Shown here piece after piece: positions 1 through 13,601 of a DNA stretch of 64,000 nucleotides; the first letter of the stretch is position 1; each line of letters starts with the position of its first letter. Below the pieces are notes generated by a model. The model was not told the origin of the DNA and did not search any database. It saw nothing but the letters and a program-made list of their open reading frames with translations. Origin of the DNA: Hemibagrus wyckioides (taxonomy: Eukaryota; Chordata; Actinopteri; Siluriformes; Bagridae); the NCBI RefSeq assembly GCF_019097595.1, contig NC_080716.1, forward strand, positions 12,878,901 through 12,942,900. Reading direction: 5' to 3'. A program made the translations under genes and the position numbers.

Positions 1-589
1 CAGTTACATTGGGTACTGTATTACTGACCAACAGTACAAAGGCCTTTAGAATACAGTTCAATACCCTGTTATATTGTTTGTAATCACAATGAATATTAGA
101 TTTTCTACAAAAAGTACTGTGATCCCTGAGAGCTAATCCTACCTACTATATTTAAACTATCTTTGTAATAGAGGCGCCAGTGGTTTACGTGCTTCGTGGA
201 ATCGATTCATCTTCCATCGTAGATTTTGGAGTTGAACTCTAACTAACACACAAAATTTCGTATCTGTAAACTGTCGTGGTCGTAGATTTTGGAATCCAAC
301 TTGGACAAAACACAGAATTACATACAATACTTTTAAATTACGCACAAGTAAATTAAAATTACACACAAATGTTCTGAATTACGTACGATTATTTTTGACA
401 GTGATTTTATTCCATAATTCTGGGAAAACTGGGTGCAAGGCACACTCTGAATAACAAACTAGTTTTTTGCACACACACACACACACACACACACAAATAT
501 ATATATTCATACTCCTAGGGGCTATTTACCATCACCAAGCCATCTACTGACATTATTTGGAAGTGTAAGAAAACCAGAGAACCCAGAGA

Positions 590-649
<60 letters not shown>

Positions 650-1205
650 CTTCTTCTTTCAGCTTTTCCCTTCAGGGGTGGCCACAGCGAATCATCTCTC
701 TCCACCTATCCCCATCGTCTGCATCCTCCACACTTGCACCCACTAGCTTCATATCCTCATTTATAACATCCATATTCCTCCTCTTTGGCCTTCCTCTTTG
801 CCTCCTGCCTGGCAGCTCCATGTCCAACATTCTCCTACCAATATACTCACTCTCCCTCCTCTAAACATGTCCAAACCATCTTAATCTGGCCTCCCTAACT
901 TTTCAGTCCCAAGCCCGGATAAATAGAGAGGGTTGCGTCAGGAAAGCCATCCGGCGCAAAACATTGCCAAATTTAATCATGCAAATCATCAAAAAAAATA
1001 AATAAATAAATAAAATTAGTTTTTTGTTTACTTCTCTATGTTTCCATACTTTTGTAAAGCTGCTTTGAGACAATGTCTATTGTTAAAAGCACTATACAAA
1101 TAAATTAAACTGAAAATTTAATTTAATTTAATAATAATAATGATAATACTAATACTAATACTACTACTACTAATAATAATAATAATAAAATAATAATAAT
1201 AATAC
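1..1205. repeat. dock11 intron: microsatellites and retroposon fragments
   Basis: No exon was found here. The contents are a (CA)n run at 471-496 and a (TAA)n run at about 589-650. A minus-strand LINE 3' fragment follows at about 651-985. Another retroposon tail lies at 1054-1110 (gctgctttgagacaatgtct then ttaaaagcactatacaaat). Mixed AAT, TAC and TAA microsatellites occupy about 1125-1205. Confidence 0.6.
651..985 (-). mobile_element. LINE (non-LTR retrotransposon) 3'-end fragment
   Basis: The minus strand reads a degraded reverse-transcriptase C-terminus: RLRWFGHV, a stop, SEYIGRRMLDMELPGRRQRG, RPKRRNMDVINEDMKLVG and DRWREMIRCGHP. This is the tail typical of fish LINE ORF2 proteins. The adjacent motif ggttgcgtcaggaaagccatccggcgc is the element's untranslated tail. 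It abuts a TAA microsatellite, as expected of a retroposon end. Confidence 0.6.
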
Positions 1206-2410
1206 CTTCAATAGCTTGTTACAGGTGTTGAAGTCTGCAGTCTGCTTCAGAATTGCAGTCACAGTTGTGGCTAAAACTTCATGTGTGGTCACATGAGAGT
1301 TTCCTGATGCAGCATTGTTTGTGAGAAATACATACTACGGACAGAAGAGACATTTTTTAAATAAATCCTATTAGTTTAAACCGTTACAATAATGCCAAAT
1401 ATTAACCACTTCAATAAATTAAACATATTATGTTACAGATATCAATAATATATCAATCATCATATCCTCCAAAGTGAATAATAAAGAACAACATTAAATA
1501 AAGGATAAGGGAATCATTAACCAGAGAGACAATAATAAATATACTTACCTTAAGAAAAGAGCGCAGGTAATGCTCCAGGCCTTCTTCATGACACTGGGAC
1601 ACAATGTGAATGATCACACTGTGGGAAACATTGCTAGTTATTACCATCCTCAGACTATATACTGTACCATGTATAAATGAGACATTTGTATTAATGAATG
1701 GGTGTCAGTTGTGAGCACCATTAATGCACAATTACTAGATCGGAGCAATGAGTTTACCGTGTGGCGTTGACGGCAATATCTTGAGGCTCTTTGCTTGCCA
1801 TAGTGAGGACCTTGAAGAGCTGCACTAGCACGGTGGGCAAGAATTTAATGATGACCTGAGTCTCCACAGCATGCAGGCACTGCGACAAGATGAGAAGAAG
1901 GAGACATTGTTTTTTAAGATCAATATGTTCTCTTGGACATTCCACTTGCTTCATTTATTCTAACGTATAGTTGAGGCAAAGGTTTGTACACCCTAAATAC
2001 AAAGAGATTTCATTTACACTAATGAGACTTTTAAGGTGTACACAAATGTGCATCATAGCAATCATTGCACGTTGTGACTATAATAAGTGATCTAAAATAC
2101 CAGCTAGTCCCTGTGAATTAATTGTTACCATAGAAACAATGTGTAAGAATGTGCACCTTTTATTTGAGACATATTAATTACTTTCCTGTGGCAGAAAACT
2201 TGCTGAGTATTGCATTAAGCACTGACACCCTTAATGTAACAATGCTTATACAGAAAGCATCACTATATTATCAATGTAGACATTTTTTATTCTTTTGAAA
2301 ATAACAAGAAGGTTTATCTTTTTTTATACAGTATATTATTTATTATTACCCTTATGTAATATGTAATATTTGGAGCTTGTGCCATACAAGGTCCCTGTAG
2401 AAGTTGTTAC

Positions 2411-2452
<42 letters not shown>

Positions 2453-3187
2453 TAATTATTATTATTATTATTTCTTCTTCCATGAGGGAATAATCATTTA
2501 AAAATTAAAAAAGTAAATTATGTTATAGTATGTGGAGATATCAGAACTTTTTGACCAATCAGAAAGAGTAATTTAACTTTACTGCATATATACTTTTCTA
2601 ACCAGCACGATACCCTCATAGCAGCTCTTCAATACTTAAATACACTGTAAAATAGCAGTCTTCTGGTCTGTGCACAACTTCATTCACATTTTTAGAAGTT
2701 TTATTTACATCTTATGCTACCTACTATCTCTATTGTAAACAAACCAGTAGCACTGAGCAAGTAGCTACTAAGGTCCACTGCACATTCATGCTAATAAACA
2801 TGACCTTTATTTCAGCTTATCTCCTGTTTGTATCTGCATTTGCATCCATTTAGAACACATTTAATCCAAATAATGCATTCATAATCAAACATCTCCCTAC
2901 TTTGGTGCTGGTTCAGTGAATATCCTCACCTTTAAGTATTTGATGAGCTCGGTCAGGTTCCCATCTGATGTAGAACTCCTCAGCTGACAATACTGGAAGA
3001 AATTGTGAAGGTGCAAATCCTAGACAAGGCCAAACACAAATATTCAGTATTTACAACTTTTTAACAGGCAGAAGTGATCAAAAGTTTGACACTCACTAAA
3101 GCTCACCTGAGTGTAAATTGTTGATGCTGCATAGGCCTTCACTTTAAACAGGGGCTTAGCATTCTCCACCCATTTGATGTCTGGTGA
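1206..3187 (-). CDS. dock11: dock11 exons 22-26, helical region after DHR1 (last exons in window)
   Basis: Exon 22 (3107-3187) contains [19 protein letters not shown]. Exon 23 (2930-3019) contains [16 protein letters not shown]. Exon 24 (1758-1879) contains [19 protein letters not shown] and [12 protein letters not shown]. Exon 25 (1549-1618) contains [20 protein letters not shown]. Exon 26 (1206-1334) ends [18 protein letters not shown]. They cover residues 797-960 and begin the alpha-helical repeat scaffold between DHR1 and DHR2. The next family exon (starting YSWFFF in relatives) is not in the remaining 1.2 kb, so it lies off window. In exon 25 the acceptor is the cccacag at 1619-1625, not an upstream AG, because the split codon CG|T gives the conserved NATRVIIHIV. 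Confidence 0.9.
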
Positions 3188-6100
3188 CTTGTGACAAAAA
3201 TTAAAGAATGGATTAGTAACTGATCCAAAATTCAACAGAATTTATCAGGAGTCGAATTAATGAGTTACCTGGTCACATTTATGAAACATTTCACAGTCAT
3301 TTGTTTCAAAAATCATGATCTCTGCTTATTCCTCATTAGTATACTTCCAACAGATTAAGCTAGTTATTTATCCTATAGTATAATGCATGATCATTCTTGT
3401 TTATAAGATGACTGCACTGTTTTCATATTTCAGAGGTGATATAAATCCGATGTAGGTGATTAAACATTGAATTTAAAATGAATCATTTCTTAAATATTTT
3501 TTTAAAGAATGTACCAAAATTGCTGAGATACATATCTACCCCTTCACAAACGCCAGGATCTATAGATATACTGTGAATTAACAATTACATGTCCTCCTGC
3601 TAGCTGTAATATCTATCCAGCTAGTAAACTAGCTCACATTTGTCACAAGGAGACATTTCCGTATTCAAGTATTCAAGTCTGAATTTACCACTTATATTAC
3701 TTAAATCAGTCACAACAAAAAATTTTGACGTCTATCAGAAGTTATCATCTAACGAAGTGGCGCTGGACCAAGGCCAGGAAGATAGCGGAAGACCTCAGCC
3801 ATCCAGACACTTGACTCTGCTCTCTGTTGTGGTCAAGAAAAAGCAAGCACAGGGAGAATGAGGAGGAGCTTCCTCCCACAGAGGAGATAACCCTACCTTC
3901 TTGGAGTCTTGATTCTTATCACAAAGGTAACCAGGAGGTAAATTAGCAGAAACAGGAAGCTGGAGCTCTGAAGACTGTATCCTCCCATCTTTTAGCAGTG
4001 GTACCCAGGAATATCCCACTGCAATGCAATATTGAGTATTTGATGGGCTAGTTTAATAATGAAGGTTAATATGTACACACATTATATATGCACATACATA
4101 CACACAATCTTACCCAGTGTCTCTACTCCTTCTCTTTTCTTGGAGCTGGCTTTGTTACTGAGCTCACAGCTGATGTGATAGAAGGTGAAGAGAATGTGAT
4201 GCTTCTCATGAACGTGGATTGGCAGCTCAATTTTGATCTACACAAAGCAAAGAGTCATAAGAGATCTACTTTTGCACTGTAATCAGGAACATATTATAGT
4301 AATCCTTATACTGTAGTCCTTAAACTATATTCAGTTAGCTTCATTCTTAAACCTCCATGGCTACAATCCTATTCTGTTCCCTAACAGATCGTCATTAACT
4401 CAAGCAGTACAAATCTCCCACTTTCCACAAGGTGGCAGTCATAAAACAGTCTTTAAATGCCAGAGCATGTGATCGGGGTGTGATACCACTTCCTGATGGC
4501 TTCAGTAATAGAGTAGTCCTGTATCTAAAAACCATGCCTTCGTTTGAGAATGGGAGTCTTGTGTCTTGTAACCAGAATAAACAAAAATGACCTTTGTATT
4601 TATTCACTGTTCATGTAAGCGTAAGACATCTGATTTAATATGCTGGTAAATATACCCCAGTACTTCTCTATTTCCTTGAGGTGAATTATGTTTCAGTTAT
4701 GGTTACTGCTAAGAGGAAATAGTTTGGGGGTTTTTTTTAGCAAAAAGGAAGAATAAAGAGAAAGTCTGACATCATTTCACGGATTCCACACACAATCAAA
4801 TCACACATACACAAAACAATGATCAAGCTTCAATACACCATTTTCTCAATGACAAGCTTAACATTGGATTATTTGATTCATATCTGACACTGTAGATATA
4901 AATAATGAATATTACCTCATTGTAAAAGTCTGGGCTTTGGTTGTGATGCAGCACAGCAGCAAAAGCACTAGTGGTGAACAATGGCTCCCCTGGCTTTCCA
5001 TAAATACACTGGAATAGATCGATTAACATTCAGCTACATGGCTCAACAGGAACTCTTTATTTATTCTGACCAGCTATACAGATGGAGATTTCTTTTAAGT
5101 TAGAGTACTTCTTTCTTCAAGAGTTCACTGAGATTCTGAATCCTAATCCTCTCTGTAGAAGATTACCAATAAAGTGACTTTGATACATGACTGGATTTTT
5201 GCATAAGGAAATGTTTGCATGTTCATGCAAATCAAGTCAGAATTTAACAGCTAGCTTATTGAAAGACTCGGAATAAAGTCATCAACTCCTCTGTTACTGA
5301 ATTATTTGCTGACTAAGAAATCAGTCAATACTGTTATAGCATCAAAATGCATAAATTTACACTGACCTAAATTTGATCCTTAATTTCTCCAAGAGCACAA
5401 CTGTATAAAAGTTACAAAATGATATCATGCATCACAAAAATGAGATGTGGACACTACCTTAAGTGGACCTGCCCCCTCTTCATCTGAATCTTTAAACTGA
5501 ATGGACACTGCGATGTTCCTCGCCTACAGACACACACACATGAAAACAATCACAAATAACATTTGCACCAAATTTTTTTCTTTAGTTTCAATAAATCAAC
5601 CACTTGGGTTTTAGGAGTCACTAGTCACTAAAAGCCACACACTGCCACACACAGCCACACACAGTCTACAGCTTTTTACCTTAGCAAAAGTCTTTTGACT
5701 TTCATATTTGAGCTGCTGAGGATAGATATAGAGGTGATTCTTATAGATGGTGAAAGGGTGATTGTACTTGGCTTCTTCAGAGACAAACTCTTCTACTTCC
5801 ATGCAGACTTTCTCACACTGCTCATCAAATGGCTTCACTGGACAGTAGGAGGAGGTCACTGAATCTAAACAGGAAAGAATTATGAGAATATTTTTGGCTT
5901 CATCTTTACTTTCCTACTCATTATAAATACATTATGTAGACTGATATGGATGTGATAGCTTAGTGGTAACAGTGCTGGACTACTGATCCGATCAGATGGT
6001 TGTGAATTTGAATCCCAGGTCCATTAAGAGCAAGGCCCTCAAACCTCAATTGCCCAGTTGTATAAAATGTGATAAATTGTAAGTTGCTCTGGATAAAGGT

Positions 6101-9100
6101 GTCTGCCAAATGCCAGGAATATAAATGCAGATGATTGTTTGCAATCAATTATTTCAATTATTTGGGATTATATCAATTATTTGGGATTCAGCCAAGGAGT
6201 GATACCTTCCAGGAATGTGACCTCATTGTGTGATGCTTTACAGCTACAACTTTTTACTACTGATCAGGGACAATATCAGACATGAGTATGCTGCTGTGTA
6301 TGCCTGAATCATAATCAATACAAAATTAGATTGTGGAAAATATTTTTATACGAAGTGTACAAAACACAAAAGTGTAAATTTAGACAGAATTTGAGTACAC
6401 ATTAGTCTTGCATAGGCCTGGACTCCAAAGCAGCATTTTCTTGGCCAAACACTGACTAATGTAAAGCAAGCAATCACAGTTCGTTTTGTTCAGTGTCATG
6501 TTTTGGGGGGCATGAAAATGTAAAGCTGATGTCCCTTCATAAATAGACCAGTGTGCAACAGCAAATGAATGAGTCTATACCGTGAACTTCACATCATTTT
6601 GAAAATCCAGCGTTTAGTTGGTCCTCTTAAGCTTTCATTGTCACAGTTGTAAATCATGTTGTAACCATGACGGATTTCTTCTTCCATTAGGGAAGTAGAC
6701 TGTTGCAAATGCTTTGTTTCCAGAAAGACCGTTAAAAAACCCGACACACATGTCTCCCGTAGAATCCAACCAACCAGATGAGGCTAGGTACATTACTTAA
6801 CATATAATTAATATCTACAGCCCAGATTTTTACCTTATTTTACTTCTGCTAATGATGCAGAGGTCTTAGGGTCTGTATAATGGATATATTAATAGCCTCA
6901 CAAGCATTCAACATGTTTTTAAAGAAATAATGTCTCTAAACCCAAAACGGTTTGACAAACTAATGTGGAAAAAAAACAAAAACAAAAGAAAGCAATATAA
7001 ATTACTGCAAGGACTGGATGTACAATCACAGACAGATATTTTCTTTGCTTTTTGTTCCTACACTGTGAAGCTGTGAGCTAGAGACTTACTTGGCAAGTCT
7101 GGAGGCACACATTCGACGGTGACATTCAATTGTCCTGGGATTATTTGCAGCTTACTTTTTTCTGGTCTACAAGAAAACATTGTTTAAATTATTGAACAAA
7201 CACAGGAGAACAGGTCTACTGCAAAAAAAACCCCACATATACAGCATACACACTCACTTCCTGCTGTCGATCAGTAGTTTGATAAGGTCTTCTGTAGAGA
7301 TCTTACTGCTGTCCTGCCGATACAGAGGTGAAAACTTTCCTTCCGTGTCCAAACTACCCTGCGCATCTTTAAACACCTGCCTGGAACAGCATCATATTAT
7401 TACGGAGATTGAATTGCAGAAGTTTTAAAAACAAAGAACAATTATATATATATATATATATATAAAACTCAAGAATCTGTGGAGCAACAATTCATCATGA
7501 AACTCTTTCAACAGCCTTAATTGAAAAATATATGATACAGAGATGTATTGACTAAATGTCAAAATAAAGACATTTTCATTAGTTTCCTTTTCTCCTTTAT
7601 TTTTTTCCATGTGACATCAGTCATTGTTTGCTGCCTCAGTTCATTCATTTATAGAGCATTTAATAGTTGTCTTACTTGGCAGCCCAGGCAAAGGGCATCC
7701 TGTATTGCCCAAGCCTCTGGCATGTCTGCTTAGCAGTCTTCAGCACTTTCTGAACCGTCTGCATGAAAAAAAACAAAAAAAGCACGATAACAATTAGACT
7801 ATATCTATCTATCTAGATAGATAGATATACAATAAAGCAAAGCAATACGTATTAAATATTTTTTTACAGATCATGACGTAAAAACAAACACATTCATATT
7901 CTGAATAATTGTCCACGAATGAACAGATTACAGAAGTCCAATTCTAATAAACTGAAACCACACGCGTCACCACAAAGCATTTATCCCTCCATTATCCCTC
8001 ATCACTGTGTGTGCATGCTTAAGTTGTTATTTATGTATTGATTTATTTATTTCTTCCAAACGGAGCATTCGCACCTTGCTCATGTCAGAAGTCTTAATAT
8101 AGGGTTCAGCGCAGTGAGTGATCCCATTCTGCAGGACCTTCTCCATCCGAGCCACCAGGAAGACATCTGCATGAGGGTTGGTCACAGAGAAGATGCCCTG
8201 GGGAACATAAAGACATTCATCATGGCATATCGGTCCTTTTATAATACATTTCAAACACACTATATGTAAAATTGACACATTTCAGATTAAAATAGATGAG
8301 GTTGATGATGCATGCTTTTTGCCTGGAGAGGAGTGAAATTAGCACTAGAAGAACTTACACAATTAAATTATAATTATGAAACATCTCAGATAGGTCACTG
8401 GACACAGAAAGCGAGATTATTGAAAGATTTTTGTGAACTATTTTACAGTGTGAATGGTTTTGTGCTTTCAGCTGCTCCCTGTTTGGGGTCACCACAGCAG
8501 ATCATTTGATTTGGCACAGATTTTACGCCAGATGCCCTTCCTGACACAATCCTCTCATTTTATCCAGGCATGGGACCGGCACTGGGACTTATGCCACAGT
8601 GGCTGGGTTGGTTCCCTTAGAGAGCCTGGGATCCTGCTGCTGGACCACTATGGGAACAGTGTAAATAAAATCTACATATTATGAGTGTTTGTGTGTGACT
8701 AGAAATATAAAAATCTTAGCAGTAAGACATTTTTTAAATTCTGAGCCAGTATTTCAGGTTTATACTGATAGTGAATGAGAATGCAATCAATAATAAATCA
8801 ATATGATTAATCTCATGTAGGACTATGTTTTATGGTTAATAATGCATATTAATAATGCATCAATAGAAAGTCATGCTGACTCTAGTGGAAATTAGAGTGA
8901 TGACCAAAAGCAGAAACGATAGAAGAGCTTACTGATAAAGATCTATAAAGACTTGTGTTTACTGATAAAGTTATATACACTATTAGATCAGAAATAAATG
9001 TCTAATATGATGCAACAGTGATTTTCGACAGATCCATTCTAAAGAGATTTGTACACTCCTATAACAAATATGTCTGTAAAATTGATGCAGACATTAGACA

Positions 9101-10445
9101 TTTGATTCCAGTCAATACCTGGATGTGTCTCTGTTTATGAGGAAATTGTTGTTGTTGTTATTGTTGTTGTGCTTTGCAGTAAGGGTTTGTGTGTATGAAA
9201 GTGTTTTGTGAATTCATAGGCGTGTCAGTGTTATGATCTATAACATATATCAAGATTGGTCCAAAATAAAATAGGATTTGTTTACAAGACTTTTTTCTCC
9301 ATTCATCTGTTTTTTTAAAGAGTTTACATAGTCATCATCTGGAATCAGATCCCCAGGAAAAAAATCAGATGGAGTCCCTTTTCATATCACAGATGTTATT
9401 CTCTGTTCTGCCGAGTGAGTCTCTGGCTTGTGTCAGTTCCAGTAAGCCACATCATAGTTCCCACCCTAGCAGTGAAAGCACATGGCTGTCTCGGCACAGG
9501 CTACGATTTACTGTGCAGCACTGGCGCTGTTGAAGAAATGGCTTTAATGGATCAGAGACAGTATTACTGAGTCTAATGAATGCAATATGCAAAGACCTTT
9601 CAGATCACATGCAAACCTCAGGAGTAAATAAGTCAAGCCTTCTGTTTTAACTGTATTTTCTTTTTATTAATGTACTTGCTTACTAATACATAATTGAATG
9701 ATTAACGTATAGATTGTAAAATCTACCAGATTTATCAATAATTCTAGCCAGGTCACCTTATTCCATGCTGCTGCCCTGCCCATTTTACACCTGCACTTCA
9801 TGAAAGAGACATTTTACCAGTTTACATTATCAAAATACTACTACAGTAACTAATAATGCTGATATAGTTAACACCAATACAATAAAAAATACTTCATTAC
9901 ATTTTATGTATGTCATTTGTATTGTAATTTTTCACTTTGCACTGTCTGCCACTAATTTTTAAGCGTAGCACCATGATCATCTGAGACTAATGAGAGCAAT
10001 GACAATAAATTTGTCTTCACTTGAACCTGGCTTGTATCACCATTAAACTGTCACACTGACATAAGTATATTTTACATATATCTATCAACAAATTCCACCA
10101 AATTATTAAAAAAAAAAAAAAATATTGCAGCAAAACCAGGCTGTAAATATTGTGTAGTGTATAACTTCCATGTCTGTTATTCCCGTTATACATTCTGTAA
10201 GATCTAGAAAAACACAGCTTCCTTTCCTAGGAGTGAACCATGTCCCCAGTGTTTACAGCTTATTTAGTTAGAATACTTTATACAACAGATACTCTAATCT
10301 GATTGGCCCGAAGGTGTTGGTTCATTTTCTGTAACAATACAATTGGGTATTTTAGTATTTTTGTTATATTCCTTCCTATTTTATCTATTACCTGTGTTTG
10401 TGGATACTGCTGGAAACTGTGAATTTCCCTTTGGGATGAATAAAG

Positions 10446-10511
<66 letters not shown>

Positions 10512-13500
10512 ATACGGTTCTAACAGTATTGCCAGATGCAAGGCAAATTTATTTAAATGACTATGATCAAATACATTATTGTGCCATAGTAACAACAAAC
10601 TCACATGAACTTGTATGGCTTTCAAATCCTGCAATGTAAGACCATTTGTAAGCAGCATTTCCCTGCCCTGCCCAGCAGAGGTCATGCTTGTTGTAGTGTG
10701 TGTTCATGGCAATTTATTATACTATGACGCGAATGTTCTTTGCGCTACATTCTGCTCTGACATGACTTAACCAAGCTCACCTACACTATTTGAATAACAA
10801 CAACATGTAATTAGTAATTTTACCTCTTTTAGAAACCATTTTATATCCCCAGCTGATGATTAATATTTGTGCTTTTCATGAAATATACTTCCTGGGCTCA
10901 TGATTTAAGCCTGACTTCCTTCCTTCTTTTTGCCATCACATGCTAACACAAAAATTTTTCAAACTGTGTAAAGTTTCTGTACTCTCAGTAGCCATATTTC
11001 CAGCCTTAGACTTTCTGCATATTTATTTACTAATTGCTGCAGTATTAGATAAATCACTTTCAGATATTTTGATGACTTTCGGATGTGTTGTTATGGGAAA
11101 ATACTCAACTTTGTACAAATTTACAATCAAATTTTAAAATCTCTTGTAAAATATCCTACAAAAAGCCATTCACAATCTAAAGGTGAAAGGTTCACCTCCT
11201 ACCTGAGTTGGAAAGCGTAGAAGAGACTCCGACACTCTCTGAATAACAGGTAAGCCCTTGACTCGGACTGCATCTGCCACTTCTCTTCCTTCTGTCTCTG
11301 AAGGTGTGTGAGGAGCCTCAGACAGCATCTCTCTCACACATGCTGGGTTCAGATCCACATGGAAATCTTCTGAGATCTTGCAGCCTTTGGCTACATCAAA
11401 TAAGGCTAAAGTGATGAAGAATGGCTCCAGCTGGAGTAAGAAGAAAGCAAAGCAAAGAGTGGCATGTAAAATGATTAGATTCGAAATTGACAAAAGTCTA
11501 GGTATGATTTGGCCATTTCTAATAAGAGAATGTAGTACACTACTTAAAGGCTGCCTACATTGGGCCTTTATAACACATTCATAACTGTTGCATAGCACTA
11601 CTTAAGGATTCATGTAATATAAATATTCATTTGAACAGGAAGATTAAACAGTTAGATCTTTTTACCTATCATAACTATGTTGGAAGTAGTTTTTCTTCTC
11701 TATGAACATGCTTATAGTTTTCCATTTCCATTGAAAGCTATTATAAAGCACTATTCCATTTCCAGCTTCATTTAATCAAGAAGCCCATACATCAGCTGAA
11801 TGAATGGTTGCATGCCCTTTAACTAAAGTGGTAATCAATTTTGTATTTAGAACAGTGTCCTGATATACTAATTGATATATCCTATAGCTTTTCTTATTCC
11901 AGCTGAATAAGAGTAAAAATCCACAGCAAAGCTTTTTTTAATGTCTTAATAAAAACAAACAAATAACTAATAAGAAACCTGAACCTATCTATCCATGATG
12001 ATGAGTGAGGTTTTTACTGTCATGAAATTTAAATGAAAATCCAGCTTTGCTTTATAAACTGCATTATAAATGTGTTATGGAAGGCAAATAAAGTACCGCC
12101 AAAGCTATTTATCCATACTGATACATAAAATGCTGTTTATATAAAATTTAATAATAGCAGCATCTTAAACAGTCGTATAAAAATGATTTCCATCTGGTGC
12201 CGCCTAAGATAAAAACACCAGCAGCCTGAATGACTTAGGAAAGTCTACTTATAAATATTTCTAAAACTCTCATGCCTACTATTGGGAGGAGTGCCACAGT
12301 TTTTCCAACCACACTAGTGTCTGTCAGCATTCTTGCCCATTTGCCATCCAGTGTGCTCTGCTTAGGATTATGTTCGTTACTGTGGTTTATAGCCCTGTCT
12401 TTGCAAAAGCAGTGTGTATGCCAAAATAAGAGCCTTCCTCATTCAAGTCTCATTCAGCCTGACTTGCCTGGCTGATTTCATTGGAGTGGGTTAATGCATA
12501 TGTAGAAATTTCTGAATATATACAGACTAAAAGAGCATTCTGGCAGCTGCTGGCTTGTTATATATGATTCATTATAAACCTGTCAAATGCAGATGTAAGC
12601 TAAAGAACCATTTCTGCCATCAAACCATGGTTCTTAGGGGTATACACAAACCAGTCTGCAGTCAACACCATGATAGAAACAGCTACCAGAATGCACTTCT
12701 AGTCTTGATATTCAAACATTTCTGCTACTTAAGTGTATTGTGATGGTTTTGATGGCTGAAATAGTTCTTTAGATTATAGCTGTTGGCTTGTTATATAAAA
12801 ATAAGGTTTAGTATAAACCCGTCAAACCTGTGCAACACACAAGTTCTAACAAATAAGGAAAATCAAATACAGACAAGTGACAAATTAAAGAGAAATGTAT
12901 ATAGGAATTTTGCTGGCATAGTTTGTGTCATCTGAAATTATGCTTATCCTGCTTCAAGGATGTTTTTGTTTTTATACATAAATCATATGCTGTGACCTTA
13001 GCAGTCACAGCAAATCAATCCAACTAAACACAGGAATGATTCTGTGGTGATGTATTAGACAACCATCATCAAAACCTCAAGTAAGGGAATATCTCCATCA
13101 CACCACTAAGACACTGTGCTGTGCTGATTTTTCCTTTAATTTGTCATGTGTAGTATGACAGATTTGAAACAGCAGTTTCATTTCTCCTACATTGGTCAGA
13201 ACTCCGTCATTTTTCTCACTGATAGAACCCTGCAGGCTAAAAGTCAGGTCATGGCAGTTGACCATAATACGACGACCAAATCGCTCTTCGAATGGCTTCA
13301 CATCTGGCTCGATGCCTGAGAAATCCAGTCTCTGAGAAGAGAATGAGACCATCTCAATTAGACTCATTAGACTACAGACAGAGGAAGAGTATAAGACAGA
13401 AAGAGCCACACCAATAAAACGTTAGGGTTTAATGGCTACGAACCTGTGTCTCTGGATCTAGGAAAAGGATCTTCTGCCTAGATTCATTCCTGTTGATTTT

Positions 13501-13564
13501 ATTGAGCTGGTCTGTTTCTCTGGCATACTGAAGATTAATGTTGGATAGAAGTTATAATGATGTT

Positions 13565-13601
<37 letters not shown>

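Noticed and set aside
3640..4282. Plus-strand frames over the dock11 exon 20-21 region
   Set aside because: They are antisense shadows of the DHR1 exons on the minus strand.
5944..6020. tRNA gene
   Set aside because: A- and B-box-like motifs belong to a SINE head. The cloverleaf is degraded and the body and tail continue as SINE.
10343..10639. 98-codon frame with YLSIYLSI repeats
   Set aside because: It is a translation of the TATC microsatellite and retroposon tail inside a dock11 intron.
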